This document shows positions 1 through 11,287 of a stretch of 64,000 nt of DNA, one piece after another. Source of the stretch: Plazaster borealis (taxonomy: Eukaryota > Echinodermata > Asteroidea > Forcipulatida > Labidiasteridae); NCBI GenBank assembly GCA_021014325.1, contig CM037469.1:15922201-15986200 (forward strand), given 5' to 3'. Every line of letters starts with the position of its first letter. The first letter of the stretch is position 1. The notes under the pieces were generated by a model. It was not told the origin of the DNA and searched no databases. It worked only from the letters and a program-made list of their open reading frames with translations. A program made the position numbers and the translations under genes.

Positions 1-74
1 ACATGAGCTCAGGACACTGTGAAGCTCTGACACTGTCCAAATTTTTGGAATCCTGGTACTTTATAATCTAAAGT

Positions 75-206
75 TATCATTTTTTGCAACTTCGATGACC
101 AATTGAGCCCAAATTTTCACAGGCTTGTTATTTTATGCATATGTTGGGATACACAAAATGAGAACACTGGTCTTTGACAATTACCAAACGTGTACGATGC
201 CTTTAA
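75..206 (-). repeat. Partial copy of the TTAAAGGCACTG inverted-repeat element (family 1)
   Basis: Only the terminal third is present. It ends in the family's 'CCAAACGTGTACGATGCCTTTAA' type terminus, and the internal 'CAACTTCGATGACCAATTGAGCCC' stretch matches the copies at 21415, 25881, 30170, 33554, 38099, 46201 and 48657. The other half is missing, either truncated or lying in diverged DNA to the left. Confidence 0.8.
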
Positions 207-773
207 AACAAAATCGACAATGTTTATATTGCTGTCGTATACACAGGGATGGTACAATTGAAAACTACGTCTATACTTTACAAAGCCATGGCACTATCTG
301 AGCACATAGTGTGGTGGCGCGCTGCGCAGGAAGCCTTTATTTTACATGTAGACCCGAGTCTCTAACACGACCCATGCCTCAACAAGGAGCACGCATAATG
401 AATCGAGGCTATTGCCCGACCAAACCACGCTTATTATAATTATCAAGGATGAGGTTTGATGGGTTCCTCCTTATTCTAGAAGACCCGGAGTCCGGAACCA
501 CCCAGTGTTACAATTCAAGAGTGTTTATACAGCCTCTGTGCATCATTATAAATACAATAGTCCCACACAGTTAGACAACATATTTGGACACAATGTGGAC
601 TGTTCTATTATTTCAAGGAAATTTGAAACTCCTGAAATCAGGAACAACTCTGAGAAATCACATGCATGTTATTATTTTGGTAGACTTGATCAACTCCAAG
701 AGGTTGTAGTTCCGGGAGTAGACGGGACTGCTTCATCATAAATCATGGAAGGAACTATCCATTACGAACTTAC

Positions 774-1250
774 CTTGTATTCAGCGAAGTCATCGGGTTC
801 GGCAAATGGAGCAATCGTGTGTGCACCCCGGTGTGGAACAACAAGGCTTCACAACTGCTTTTAGGAGGCGCGCTTTTTGTGTTTGCGAGGCGTGAAGGTC
901 ACACGTACACAATTTTGTCAAACAATAACACAGAGGACGGTAGTACAATGTATACAGTTCGGGTCAGTTCGTACTCGTTACAATGTACATGACTTGTACA
1001 CAGCCTGCAAACATGTACTGTCGTATTCTGATCCTCGGCCCAATTCGTGCCAATGTCCCCGATAGGGATCCATGCCTTTTCGAGTACGGTGTGTGATTTT
1101 GCAATGTGAATACATTACATCCACGATTTTGTGAGAGTATATCTGAGTAACAAACAATATGACTGTGGCTAGATTCAGGAAAGCTACAGCCAGACGGATG
1201 ACCCTTTGAGGATTCACTTTAATAACCCTGGGATACTGGTTGGCGCACAA
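774..1250 (-). other. Possible exon pair of an unidentified type II membrane protein
   Basis: Two minus-strand open stretches can be joined. 1250-982 encodes a hydrophobic run (about 23 residues, around VIRLAVAFLNLATVILF) followed by a lumenal-looking segment, and ends at a GTAACG donor in phase 2. 846-774 encodes about 24 residues (containing VVPHRGAHTIAPFAEPDDF) and ends at a good GTAAGT donor in phase 0. The join is in frame, but there is no ATG before the hydrophobic run and the acceptor at 846 is weak. The layout recalls Golgi glycosyltransferases (short tail, anchor, lumenal domain), but no diagnostic motif is visible. It could be chance. The rest of the 1-3657 interval shows only repeats and no supportable gene. 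Confidence 0.15.
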
Positions 1251-2013
1251 TGAGGGTGTGATAGTGGTTTGAATGGGTGTACTACACTGATGGGCAAAAA
1301 TTCGTGCGCCAGACTAATAAATCATTATTATTTGTAGGCCCTCAGGTTCTTTTGACTAATATAATAACAGTTTTGGGGTCATGCAATTAATAGATTGTGT
1401 GATGATATGACAAGTAGGATTTGAAACTTTGCATGGTGGAGATACGATATGGAAAGGTTTGCGGTAACACCATGTAATGACTATCTAATTATGACAAGTT
1501 ATATCACAACACGGGGGGTTCTGTGCTTCAACTTTTGAGGAGACTTGATAATTTAGGCTTTAAAGTTTGTCCTATTTGGCTTGAAAACTGGCAGAAAATC
1601 GGTTTGGGAAAAATCACATTTTCGAGGTGTTTTTTTCTGGGGAAAATAAGTAGCAAAACTTCCAAACGGCTGGCCTGCCAAAAATTGAAAAGAAATCTGA
1701 AGTAAAGGTGTCCAAAATATATTTGTTTGGCTTTCAAGAGGCTGAGAGACCTTAAAGTATTTTTTGAGTATTTAGCATTTAGCATTGGTTGCTATGGGAA
1801 TTTATTTAGTGTGGTGCACACGGGTACACCCAAACTAAACAGCGCCCTCATTGAATCTAGCATCTCAAAAAGGCAAAATATTGTGGAAGGCCTACAACTC
1901 TTTTGTACTTTTGTTTCTGACCCGTTGAGGCCATATGGGTAAAAGTTATTGTTTGTCTCTTTTTTATTAAGTGAAGCAGTGCAAAACGCATCGATCGCAA
2001 CAGCAAAATGCGG

Positions 2014-2352
2014 TTGTTTGTATACGTTTGGTAATGACTCTGAAAATTAATGGCAATAAAAACTTACTTGGTAAGAAGAAGAGCAGCGTTGGATAGTATA
2101 TTGCATTTTGAGAAACTTTTAACTTAGAAGTACTGCGGTTATGGAAAAAGATATCACTTTGTATCCCCAAAAATTTGAATCTAGAAGCTTGTGTGTTACA
2201 ATTACAGATTATTATTCCTGCGTGGACATAAATAACCGCTCCAGATTTTCGGCAATATCACACAGGTTAGTTTTCAAAAGTTAGTTTTATCTACAACTAT
2301 TGGATTGAAACAAACAGTGGGTTCCAATTACCAAACGTATTCACTCCCTTAA
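2014..2352. repeat. Family 2 inverted-repeat element
   Basis: It starts 'TATACGTTTGGTAATGACTC' and ends '...TTACCAAACGTATTCACTCCCTTAA'. The same internal blocks (two-codon-like 'AAAATTAATGGCAATA', 'ATGGAAAAAGATATCACT', 'AATAACCGCTCCA') recur at 62087-62465 and, in the opposite orientation, at 8897-9270. It is non-coding and has the look of a MITE. Confidence 0.75.
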
Positions 2353-2982
2353 GCGAGTCTATGAAAATAGAGTCTGTAAAATGCAATATAAAGTTCAAGG
2401 GATTTATTCTTTACAGATGTAGATGTAGGCCTACTGTAGTACAATCACATCCAATCTTTCTCGGTTAGTTATAGTGTAATCATTCCACAATGTTTTTTGG
2501 GTTAACAAAGGTGATGAGACAGAAAAAAGAAAGAAAAAAATGCACCCACGTTAATTTCTCATAGCTGATGTCTCAGAGGTGCCCGGAAGCTCAATGGTGA
2601 CTTTATCGTCGCGAGACTCATTACACGGTCTATTCCATGTACAGCCACAGGCCTGCTGTATTGATCATGACGACAGTCCCCCTTTTATCAGATGCTTTGT
2701 TACAACCTGTCACCTACAAACTTGCTTTAGACAACAAACTGTTGGTCAACCTTAGTTTTCAATAAATTTTATCCCTCTTCTTGTGGGTATTGTGGAGGAG
2801 ATAAACAAGGATATATTTATCGGACAATCACCTCGAATTTGATAGCGGACCATGAAATACACAAAATTTCCGGAAACTGTCGGCCAGGCAGTACAACATT
2901 AATGACCGTGCAGAAAAATGCCACTAGATGGCCAACTCTAGCCAACAGAGGGGGCTATAACACTTGCATAGGAGTAGCATTG

Positions 2983-3130
2983 GGCTTTTTCCAAACCTCG
3001 GCTCAGACTCCGTCTCCGGCTCCAGGCTTCGTTTGATCTGGAAAATCCATGCAAAATGTGGACTGCTCCTTAATTGGTGACGGAGCCCAAGCCGGAGCCG
3101 GGGCCCAAGCCGAGGTTTGGAAAAGGGCCA
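2983..3130. repeat. Short inverted-repeat element rich in CGGAGCC
   Basis: Termini 'GGGCTTTTTCCAAACCTCGGC' and 'GCCGAGGTTTGGAAAAGGGCC' are inverted copies of each other. A second, diverged copy is at 60195-60346. It is a MITE-like hairpin element of about 148 bp. Confidence 0.75.
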
Positions 3131-3657
3131 TGGACTTTTTCGCAAAAAACTCGGTACGCGCTCATTTGCCATGGGTAGAGGTGCATGCTGGTATAGTATT
3201 GACAAACTTTAGTCGCTGACTAGACCAGTATGCACCTCATTCCACGGCTAACGCATGCGCACGGAGTATTTGCGAAGTAGTCTATGAATGCTACAATGGG
3301 TTGTAAGGGCTGTTTTTGTAATGTTTGAGGATGGAATACTGGACCAAAAGTTGGGTGTAGCAAATATGCTACAATGGTCTGGTTACGCATGCAGGAACTC
3401 AACAGATGTTCACTTCTAAATTGTAACTTTCAGTCTTATAACTGGCAGTCTGGTGAGTTTTGTCCCAGCTGACAACTGACTTTCTTAAAGAAACACACTT
3501 TTTTATTTTAGAAACTACCACATCAAAAGTCATAATTATTGTCTCCCAGAGCTTTGTGGACTCTACCATCTTGCTGTACTTTCACGTATTGACTATTATT
3601 TGCTCCTTAAATTCTCAAATGTGATTAATATAAAAAAAAAATCCCGATTTAAGTCCT

Positions 3658-6160
3658 TTATAGATTCTTCCTTATAAATTTGATGAAATCTTCGTTGGCC
3701 ACAACCCCAGAAGGTGAACTAAACGGGCTGTATTTGTGACACAACATGGCATGAAAGCCCTTCTTGTAGTGTTTCCATGTGACTTTAACGCCTGCCTCTT
3801 CCAGACGTTTGGCATAGATGATGCTATCATCTCGCAGTACATCATGCTGAGCCGTTAAGATGTACGCCTCCGGTAGACCTCTAAGATCTTCTCGCATAAG
3901 AGGTGCAAAGTCCGGATTCATAAGACCCGGATGTAGCTCCTCGTACAACTCCTGGTCACCATCGACCGCTGGTGGCGCTGTATAGCCGTTCTTTTTGAAC
4001 TCAGCAGGAATATAATCATGTGAGAGCAACTTTTTGATCTTCGGCAACATCTTGGCTTGTTGAGTTGTGTGCTTGTTTTGTGACATTGCAGTTTTAAGAT
4101 GTGGTTTGTTGTTGAGGTAGACTACCCAGTATTCCGCCATCGTCGCCCTGTCCAGAACTACAGTGGAATAGTCGCCATTCTGCTGGTACGATGGAAGCTG
4201 GAAGTCAAACGCCTGCAAGGCAGGGTAAATCAACACCTGCAGTTTCAGTCTGGGTAACCCCTCATACTTAGGGTCAAAGGTCAACCTCTGAGCGACAGCC
4301 GCGGCAAGGTTGCCGCCAGCACTGTCGCCCATGATAGCAACTCTAGCTGGATCGACATTGAACTCTTGAAGGCGTCGTAAGAAAGCAACTGTAGCCGTCG
4401 TACAGTCATCTATGGCAGCGGGAAAGGTGTACTTCGGGGCCATTCGGTATCTGAATCAAAAACAGAATTGAATGAGAAAATGTCTCGTTATTCATAGAGC
4501 TAGGTCACGCTTGGATTACTATTTTTACAGCTCCGATTTTCAACGATGTAGCGGTAACAATCACTCAAAGGTGCAGCTGGATCGGGAATTTAAGTCTGAA
4601 GGTTACCAGCAAAATATCATGACAGGTGCTTTGCTCTGTACTGGTGTAGGCCTAGCCTACTTCTAGCCCAATACAGCGTTCTTGGTCCTTGTTGAAAAAA
4701 AAACCAACAAAAATGCCGGTTTTCATTGAATGTGAACTTTATTGTTGCCAGCTTTGAACCCGTCTGTTACTTCTCTTTCACAGTGATAGCCTATTAGTTT
4801 TGAAGAAAAAAAAGTTTACAAAACAATTCCAAGTAATAATTGTTGAAATTCTTGATTATTTTGTTATGTGCTTGTGTAAATTGTATGGAATGGGCGCAAT
4901 ATAAATCAATACAAAATTAGTATTAATTAGTTGAAGCTGTACTTACTCGACAGATACGATCACAACTCCCAAGGTTCTTGCGTACTCAGAGTGCATCGCG
5001 TGATGCATGTCTAAATTTAACAAATAAAATATAAAAGAGGAAGGGAATCGTCAAATTCGATTTTGTGATGTACTAATTTTCAAATAGATAGAGTCCTCAT
5101 ATGAGTGGGGAAAAAGTTACAAGTCGCCAACCTCGCGTTAACATGGAGTAAATTGCCAAATACCCTTCCAGTGCAAAATTTGTCAACACCAAAACATCCG
5201 ATTACATTATTATGAGAAAAATGAGTCTCTACACAAAAAATGTCACAAATACTTCTTAACATGTAATTTAAATTAACAAATATTTACTTCAAGTTTACGG
5301 TCAAAATACTCAAACTCACCAACGTGGCCGTGTCGCCAGCCACCACCGTGATAGAAAACGATCGCCGGGCGCTTGGCGGAAATCTCCTCGGTCTTTTGAT
5401 CATCAAATACCCGCACGAGTACCCCATCAAACGTGGTGTCTGTATAGGTAACGTTTGGTCCATTTTCACGCATGCTCTGCCGAGATCCCTCGTCAAGAAT
5501 ATTCGTCAATTTGGACGGGACATATTTCCCCAGACGAACTGCCTATGAAAATAAATTGTGATACGCAGTTATATACCTTTTCTTACTTTTGAGTACTATG
5601 TCACGTTTAGTAGCAATTCAAAGTCTTCACACCAACATTATCAACGTAACGTCCACCGCAGCTTTTGCACTGCAAAAACTGGGGTGTTAAAATTGACACC
5701 ATGGGTGTTGTCACATATAGACACCGAAGAGAGAATCAAAATTAACATCAGGTGTTATAATAACACCAATGTAATGGTTTTGGCAGAAAGTAGTGTTATT
5801 TTAACAAGCTATGGTATAAAATTTGATTATTTTCTTGGTATCTATATGTGACAACACTGATGGTGTAAATTTTAACACCCAGTTTTTGCAGTGTGGGAGT
5901 GATCTCGTACACACGAAACACTCAGATCTGAGAAAATCTTGCAAATATTGTCCATTTGTTTCAAAGAGGATAAGTAAAAGTCTGGAGACAAAACATTGTT
6001 TTGTTTGAGTAGCAATTAGACTCACCGATTTTAAAACTATCGTCAACATCTTCAGTTTCCATGGGTTTTCTATACCCTCTGGTACAGGTAGTAGGACAAC
6101 GTACGCCACCACCGCCAGTGCAGACACTAGCGCAGACACCAGTAAAAACTTTCTTATCAT
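3658..6160 (-). CDS. Gene A: arylacetamide deacetylase / neutral cholesterol ester hydrolase-like membrane esterase, 4 coding exons
   Basis: Spliced exons 6160-6026, 5542-5299, 5010-4947 and 4450-3658 give a continuous 411-aa frame (introns phase 0, 1, 2), close to the usual ~400-440 aa of AADAC/NCEH1. Residues ~5-25 form a type II signal anchor, followed by the family's ENPW motif. The HSL-family alpha/beta hydrolase domain shows the oxyanion motif HGGGW at 110-114, the nucleophile motif GDSAGG with Ser191, Asp351 in HDVLRDD and His381 in GFHAM; the Asp-His spacing of 30 equals that of vertebrate AADAC (from memory). By family, it hydrolyses ester or amide bonds of lipids and xenobiotics on the ER lumenal side; the substrate cannot be told. 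A polyadenylation signal on this strand lies at 3507-3502. Intron 1 carries an inverted-repeat element. It is closer to the classic HGGG members than genes B and C. The homology is sure; AADAC versus NCEH1 is not resolved. Confidence 0.93.
5668..5893. repeat. CACTGCAAAAACTGGG inverted-repeat element, copy 1
   Basis: The ends 'CACTGCAAAAACTGGGGTG' and 'CACCCAGTTTTTGCAGTG' are inverted repeats, and 'GTGTTGTCACA'/'TGTGACAACAC' arms continue inwards. It lies in intron 1 of gene A. A second copy is at 9517-9726, close to the orphan exon. Confidence 0.85.
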
Positions 6161-6604
6161 CGCGGCTGCACGTATCTACCTGAAGTGAAAAGAAAGTCAC
6201 GATAGTACAGTAAACAATACCCAGTATAGACAGTGTGATTTGAGGAAAATATTAGAACATACTACATCAAAACGTCGTCAGATCGTTCCACCACAGGTGC
6301 TTTCAAAAACCACAACTCTGTTTTAAATGGCACTGCTTTATTTTCCTGCCCCCGGTACTTATGTAAAGCTCAAAAGTCCGTGGTCGACACTTCACCCCGA
6401 TTTATACAATTCCCTCATCCCCTACAATCAGCATACCCTAATCTGACGATGACTCTTATGCTGTGTATATATACACAAAGGGAACGGACTCGAATGCAAA
6501 TCTATTATATTGTTCAGCGGTTCAGATATCTACACAATCAGGGTCGGTCACTGATTACACGTAAAGTAAAGTCAAGTCTGTCCTGAGCCAATGATGGCTC
6601 ATCA

Positions 6605-6846
6605 GGGCCCAATTTCATAGAGCTGCTAAGCACAAAAATTTGCTTAGCATGAAATTTCTTCCTTGATAAAAACAGGATTACCAACCAAATTTCCATGTGA
6701 TTTTCAGAATAAGCAAACAACAGCTGAATACCAGTAACAAGCAATATGCAACACATGGAAATTTGGTTGGTAATCCTGTTTTTATCAAGGAAGAAATTTC
6801 ATGCTAAGCAAATTTTTGTGCTTAGCAGCTCTATGAAATTGGGCCC
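6605..6846. repeat. GGGCCCAATTTCATAGAGC palindromic element, copy 1
   Basis: The arms of about 95 bp are almost exactly complementary around a loop of about 50 bp. It begins and ends with GGGCCC and abuts the next element directly. It is upstream of gene A. Confidence 0.9.
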
Positions 6847-7036
6847 GGGCCCAATTTCATAGAGCTGCATAAGCAGACAATATTGCTTAACAGTCTGCTA
6901 ATCAGAAATGAGCAGGTTACCAGTCACAAATTGTACACGTGACATGGTAGTTTGGCTGGTAACCTTATTCTGGTAAGCGTAATTTTGTTGTGCTTAGCTA
7001 CTTTTTGTGCTTAAGCAGCTCTATGAAATTGGGCCC
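6847..7036. repeat. GGGCCCAATTTCATAGAGC palindromic element, copy 2
   Basis: It has the same termini as the neighbour at 6605-6846, but the internal arms are diverged and shorter. The two elements share a GGGCCCGGGCCC junction, so one appears to have landed at the very end of the other. Degraded relatives may be present near 48180-48340 and 55690-55840. Confidence 0.85.
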
Positions 7037-7079
7037 AGGACGGTGTTTATATCCGGTTTTCTTGACATAAAACAACTGA

Positions 7080-7297
7080 GAATAATATATTACCCTTGGA
7101 CAGGCTGCCAGTCCATCACAGGCTACTCCCCAGCTCTACCCGGTACCCATTTGTACTCGTGTGTGAAGAGAAGCATTAATGGTTAAGTGTCTTGTTTAAG
7201 GACATTAGTGTCACGACTGGGACTCTAATCCACACTCTGCCGACCACAAACACCAGAGCTTGAGTCGTCCGGTGCTCTTATCCGCTCGGCCATGACA
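7080..7297 (-). mobile_element. tRNA-Leu-derived SINE
   Basis: Read on the minus strand from about 7297, the sequence starts with a tRNA-like head: 'GTCATGGCCGAGCGG' (box A of a leucine-type tRNA), a 'GACTCAAGC' anticodon-like stem and a decayed box B (GATTAGAGTCC in place of GGTTCGAATCC). A tail with 'CTTAAACAAGACACTTAACC' and 'GTAGAGCTGGGGAGTAGCC' blocks follows. The cloverleaf is broken, so this is a SINE and not a working tRNA gene. Confidence 0.65.
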
Positions 7298-7924
7298 CAC
7301 GCCAGTTAACTGATTACAAAAGTTCCATCTACAAATTGACAGATCTAGTCTGGAGGTATCATGGACAAGAAAAATATTTCAGACTAAGATTGTTCATTAT
7401 TACTAGAACCAGGAATGGTACCGCCGTGGTGTCGCTATCAAAGCCAAGCTTTTGTCTATAACGAAAATGTACAAGCGTGATATAGATCGTGAAACTTTAG
7501 CCGTTCGAAAAGGTCCAAATAGCTATACGCACTCAAAAGAACTCGATAGGCTTTATTACTTTTGTACTCAGATGATACAAATCGTGCACGAAAAAGACTA
7601 GCCAGGGGCAAGATTCAACATAAAGAGTGACGAATTTTATCCCGAGGTATATAAATGCAGTTTTCCAAAACCCCACACGAAATAAAATTGCCGTTGTTTG
7701 TGTAACTCCAAAACAACAGTGGACCAAAACGGAACATCGTGTAGCAATTACACAAAGCCAGAAAACTATTTAGAACGGCACAACATACCTCAGCACAATA
7801 GTTTTGTGCTACCCACAAAGCCACAAAGCCAAAAATGTGTATGAGTGAATACATTTACCGCCAATAACTTCCTTCCTCAATGGTTTTGTTCCCGTTCCAA
7901 ACTTTAGATTCGTCCTAACTATAA

Positions 7925-8035
7925 GAGATTATGTCCCCCGGAAAGTCTGTGCACCCCCCCCCCCCCCTACGGCGAATTGTGACGAAATATCGCCTGATAG
8001 TGCCCTCTTTTGAATTAACTTCCTTCGACCCATGT
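7925..8035. repeat. Dispersed repeat ending 'GCCCTCTTTTGAAT-AACTTCCTT'
   Basis: The block 'GATAGTGCCCTCTTTTGAAT' with a preceding poly-C run recurs at 57822-57960 and 63897-64000. A fragment with 'GGAGATTCTGCCCC' is near 8320-8370. The nature of the element is unknown. Confidence 0.55.
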
Positions 8036-8389
8036 TTTGTTTAATATATAATGCAAAATGACGAGATATCCAACTTGTTAGCTATTGATGTCATTGCAGA
8101 CATAATATCTGCCCATGTAGCGACAAAACAGTCGTTGAGTGCTAAGTAAACTAATGTGCAAAATATTATTAGCTGATTGTGTGTTAACTGGGCTGTCAAT
8201 ACCGTATGCAGGAACACACACACACACCGCGGGATAATATCCCATGCTTGTATCATCGTATAGACAAAGTCCCATCCCGTTCAAACACAAAACGACCTTG
8301 CTGACCTTTGTTGTTTAGAGCAGGAGATTCTGCCCCAGGGAGATTCTGCCCCCCACATGGGTGCACCCCACTAATTAAACTCCCATAGC

Positions 8390-8720
8390 ATACAGTGCAA
8401 ATTGCTAAATATTCAAAAATACAAAACAAAATAAACCATACCTAGAAGTCTCACCGCTTTTTAGAGTAAAGGGAAAATTATCCATTGACTCTTGAACTTT
8501 TATCCTCAATTTGATATGGGTAGTTTCAAGGCCCGTCGAGTTATTCTCCCTCCAAATAAAAACACTCCCACACCACCGGTGTAATTTTCCAAACGTCCGA
8601 GCATCAATCTTGAAAAATGTCCCTACACCTCTCGGCAAATAAGACAATTTTTTCAGGACCCATGTCATCCAAAATACCTCAAGTTGGAAGTCAACAACCC
8701 CCAGGTTACAATTGGGCAAA
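8390..8720. repeat. Dispersed 330-bp repeat, copy 1
   Basis: It is closely similar, in the same orientation, to 25276-25606. Shared blocks include 'AGAAGTCTCAC', 'GTAAAGGGAAAATTAT', 'TTCCAAACGTCCGAGCATC' and 'AAAAATGTCCCTACACCTCT'. The open frames inside are not conserved between the copies, so it is probably non-coding. Confidence 0.75.
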
Positions 8721-8896
8721 ATTTTAGATTTAGGGTGCTTACTACCATTGCCATCTTAATAACAAGGAGGCTTTCGAATATAAATTATACACCCTTTTTC
8801 GGGGTCATTATAAAAGTATGACCCTACCTTTGAGAAAAATGAAAACAAATAACACTGTTTTTTTCTTTTTTGGGGGGGGGGGCGGAACCAGAAACC

Positions 8897-9270
8897 ATTT
8901 AAAGGGAACGTATTCCTTTGTTTACCGTTCGATTGTTTTAATCCCAATAAAACTAACCTGTGAAAATTTCATTTCAAAAGGTGGTAGCGTTTTTTATTAG
9001 ATATCGCCGAAAATCCTGAGCGGTTATCTGCACGCAGGAAGAATAATCTGCAATTGGAACACAAAATCTGAGAAACGCTTCTGACAGAAACGCTTCTCAG
9101 ATTCGAATTGTTTTGGATCTGATATCTTTTCCATAACCACATTACTTCAAAGTGAAGTGTTTCTCAAAAATGCTTTATACTATAATCAGAAGCTGCTGTA
9201 GGCCTACTTTTAGTAAGTCTTTATTGTCATTAATTTTACGAGTATGACCAAACGCATACAGACCCTTTAA
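8897..9270. repeat. Family 2 inverted-repeat element, inverted copy
   Basis: It begins 'TTAAAGGGAACGTATTCC' and ends 'CCAAACGCATACAGACCCTTTAA', the family 2 termini. The internal 'TGAGAAACGCTTCTGACAGAAACGCTTCTCAG' region forms a local hairpin. See also 62087-62465. Confidence 0.7.
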
Positions 9271-9317
9271 GAGTAACATAATCCCTGTTTATTATCTCCT
9301 TGATGAGCCTGACTCAC

Positions 9318-9446
9318 CACTTTTAAAAAGATTGTTAGCGTCATCAATTTAAAAGGCTTCTCGATGTCTTTCGGCACAGGTAGTACGGCGTGCAACACAG
9401 CCGACAGCGCAGACACTAGCACAGACACAGCGCTTTTGAAAGGACT
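9318..9446 (-). pseudogene. Orphan first exon of an AADAC-like gene
   Basis: An open stretch of 43 codons aligns with exon 1 of gene A over the signal anchor and the following segment (VLPVPKDIEKP in place of LLPVPEGIENP), and ends at the same phase-0 GTGAGT donor. The initiator ATG is not conserved: a TGA lies immediately upstream in frame. No other exons of this copy are seen nearby. It reads as a relic of a lost duplicate; less likely it is an alternative first exon of gene A fed by an unseen upstream start exon. Confidence 0.7.
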
Positions 9447-9516
9447 TCACTAATTTACCTGAATAACCAAAATATTATTATTATTAATAAAACAGTACCT
9501 GCAGTTAATTACGAGA

Positions 9517-9726
9517 GTGCAAAAACTGGGGTTGACAATGAGTGTTGTCATGATACCCAAAAGAGAATCAAAATGTACACCATATAGGGTGTTAAAATAA
9601 CACTGATTTCTGAAGAAAAAAAACTACATTGGGGTATTATAACACCCTTAGATTTTAATATTGATTCTCTCTTCGGTGTGACAACACCCATGGTGTCAAT
9701 TATTTAACGCCCCAGTTTTTGCAGTG
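9517..9726. repeat. CACTGCAAAAACTGGG inverted-repeat element, copy 2
   Basis: It has inverted termini 'GTGCAAAAACTGGGG' and 'CCCCAGTTTTTGCAGTG' plus inner 'TGTTGTCA...TGACAACA' arms, matching 5668-5893. It is just upstream of the orphan exon. Confidence 0.85.
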
Positions 9727-10416
9727 TACAGACACTACCGCACTCAGCACACCATGCATCCTCGCCTGCACTGAACAACAAAGTACATTATATTCGGGGC
9801 AACTTTCTATAAGTATAATTGTATCTGTGCACTGAGTGACTGTCTAGATGCGCAGTGTAGTATGTATATACTGACATGGATTGTACAGCCATGGAAGAAG
9901 CTAGGAAATGTACAACCGCCAGGCTCACAACTACTCCATGATCCCTGGTTCGTTTTTCGACCCAGTATTCACCCATATAGGGACTAATTACTCCTATAAA
10001 ACTATGAGGGGTTTTTGTGGAGACGATAGCGGAAGGAACCTCAAAGTTTTATGAGTTTAGGGACTGTACGATTAAAAAATTATAATATTTTTGTGTAGGC
10101 TTTACTTTAATGGCGAAAGATTGTAGTATAAGGAGTTAAGTAGTCGGACTGGTACCTCATAGAGTCACGAACTTACCTTAATATACGCAACACAAAGTCA
10201 AGTGGATCCAGTCATCGTGGGTACGGGTATGCCCATTGTCGAGCTTGCAAAGTGTTTGACCTCTTTGTCTAGTTTGTCTAGACGGTGAGAGGTTTACTTT
10301 GAAGGTCACACGAAAACCGATCAATAGCAGAGAAAGTACTAGGGGCCTACACATGTTGACAATGTACAATGCGGTGTATGTGTTCGGGTACGGTTGAGAA
10401 ACCCCGAACCTGTTCA

Positions 10417-11072
10417 TATGGGGCGCCGTTTTGTCAATTAATTGTTTAGCGGGTTTTTTGACATGTTTTAACCATGGTTTGTAACAATTGGATGTAAACC
10501 ATAGAAATTGCTGTCAATTTTTTTTTGTGGTTTACATACCATGAATATACAATCAAAGCTTATAAATTATGGTTTATAAACCATGTAAAACCGAAGCCTC
10601 ACAAAACATGATTTATAAACCATGATTTGTAAACCATAAAATTGTAAGCACCTTAAAAACATGGTTTATAAACCATGACATTTTAAGCAGCCTAAAAACG
10701 TGGTTTCTAAACCACGTTTTGAAGGTGCTAAAAATTTCTTGGTTTATAAACCATTTTTTGAAACGTGCTTAAAATTTCATGGTTTATAAACCACGTTTTT
10801 AGGGTGCTTTCATGGTTTATAAACCATGTTTTTAAGGTGCTTACAATTTCATGGTTTACAAATCATGGTTTATAAACCATGTTTTGTGAAGCTTCGGTTT
10901 TACATGGTTTATAAACCATAGTTTATAAGCTTTGATTGTATATTCATGGTATGTAAACCACACACAAAAAATTGACAGCAATTTCTATGGTTTACATCCA
11001 CTTGTTACAAATAACCATGGTTAAAACATGTCAAAAAACGCTTAACAATTAATTGACAAACGGCGCCCCATA
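10417..11072. mobile_element. 656-bp full palindrome (foldback element) with 6-bp target duplication
   Basis: The two halves are inverted copies from the outer 'TATGGGGCGCCG' / 'CGGCGCCCCATA' to the centre, so the whole element can fold into one hairpin. It is flanked by identical TGTTCA hexamers at 10411-10416 and 11073-11078, read as a target-site duplication. The interior is built from repeated 'ATGGTTTATAAACCAT' units, each itself a palindrome, spaced by 'AAGGTGCTTA'-type linkers. It has no coding capacity; if mobile, it moved by a transposase made elsewhere. It lies between the orphan exon and gene B. Confidence 0.9.
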
Positions 11073-11108
11073 TGTTCATGTACTTAAGTATATTGAATAT
11101 CGACTCAT

Positions 11109-11287
11109 AATAGACCTTATGCATTGACGTCATCCAGCCGCCATCTTAGAGGTAAACTGATGGTGAAACAATGGAAACGCGCAGATTTGTACGCGCAGCA
11201 CACGTGATTGGCCAATGAACAACCTCCTTTTGACCTCTAGGCAAGGGCGCCCTGCTTAAATGACGTCATGTGCATAAAGGTCTATTT
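11109..11287. repeat. Inverted-repeat element AATAGACCTTATGCATTGACGTCA
   Basis: The left end 'AATAGACCTTATGCATTGAC' and the right end 'GTCATGTGCATAAAGGTCTATT' are inverted repeats about 130 bp apart. Both arms carry the ATF/CRE-like TGACGTCA sequence, probably by virtue of the repeat and not as host regulatory sites. Confidence 0.75.

Noticed and set aside
5801..6160. 119-codon minus-strand frame as a stand-alone protein
   Set aside because: The first 45 codons are exon 1 of gene A; the rest reads through the GTGAGT donor into intron and a repeat.
7080..7297. Intact tRNA-Leu gene
   Set aside because: Box A is good, but box B is mutated and the acceptor stem does not pair; the tail marks a SINE.
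8818..9000. 60-codon plus-strand frame with a Gly run
   Set aside because: It is a poly-G homopolymer crossing into a family 2 repeat.
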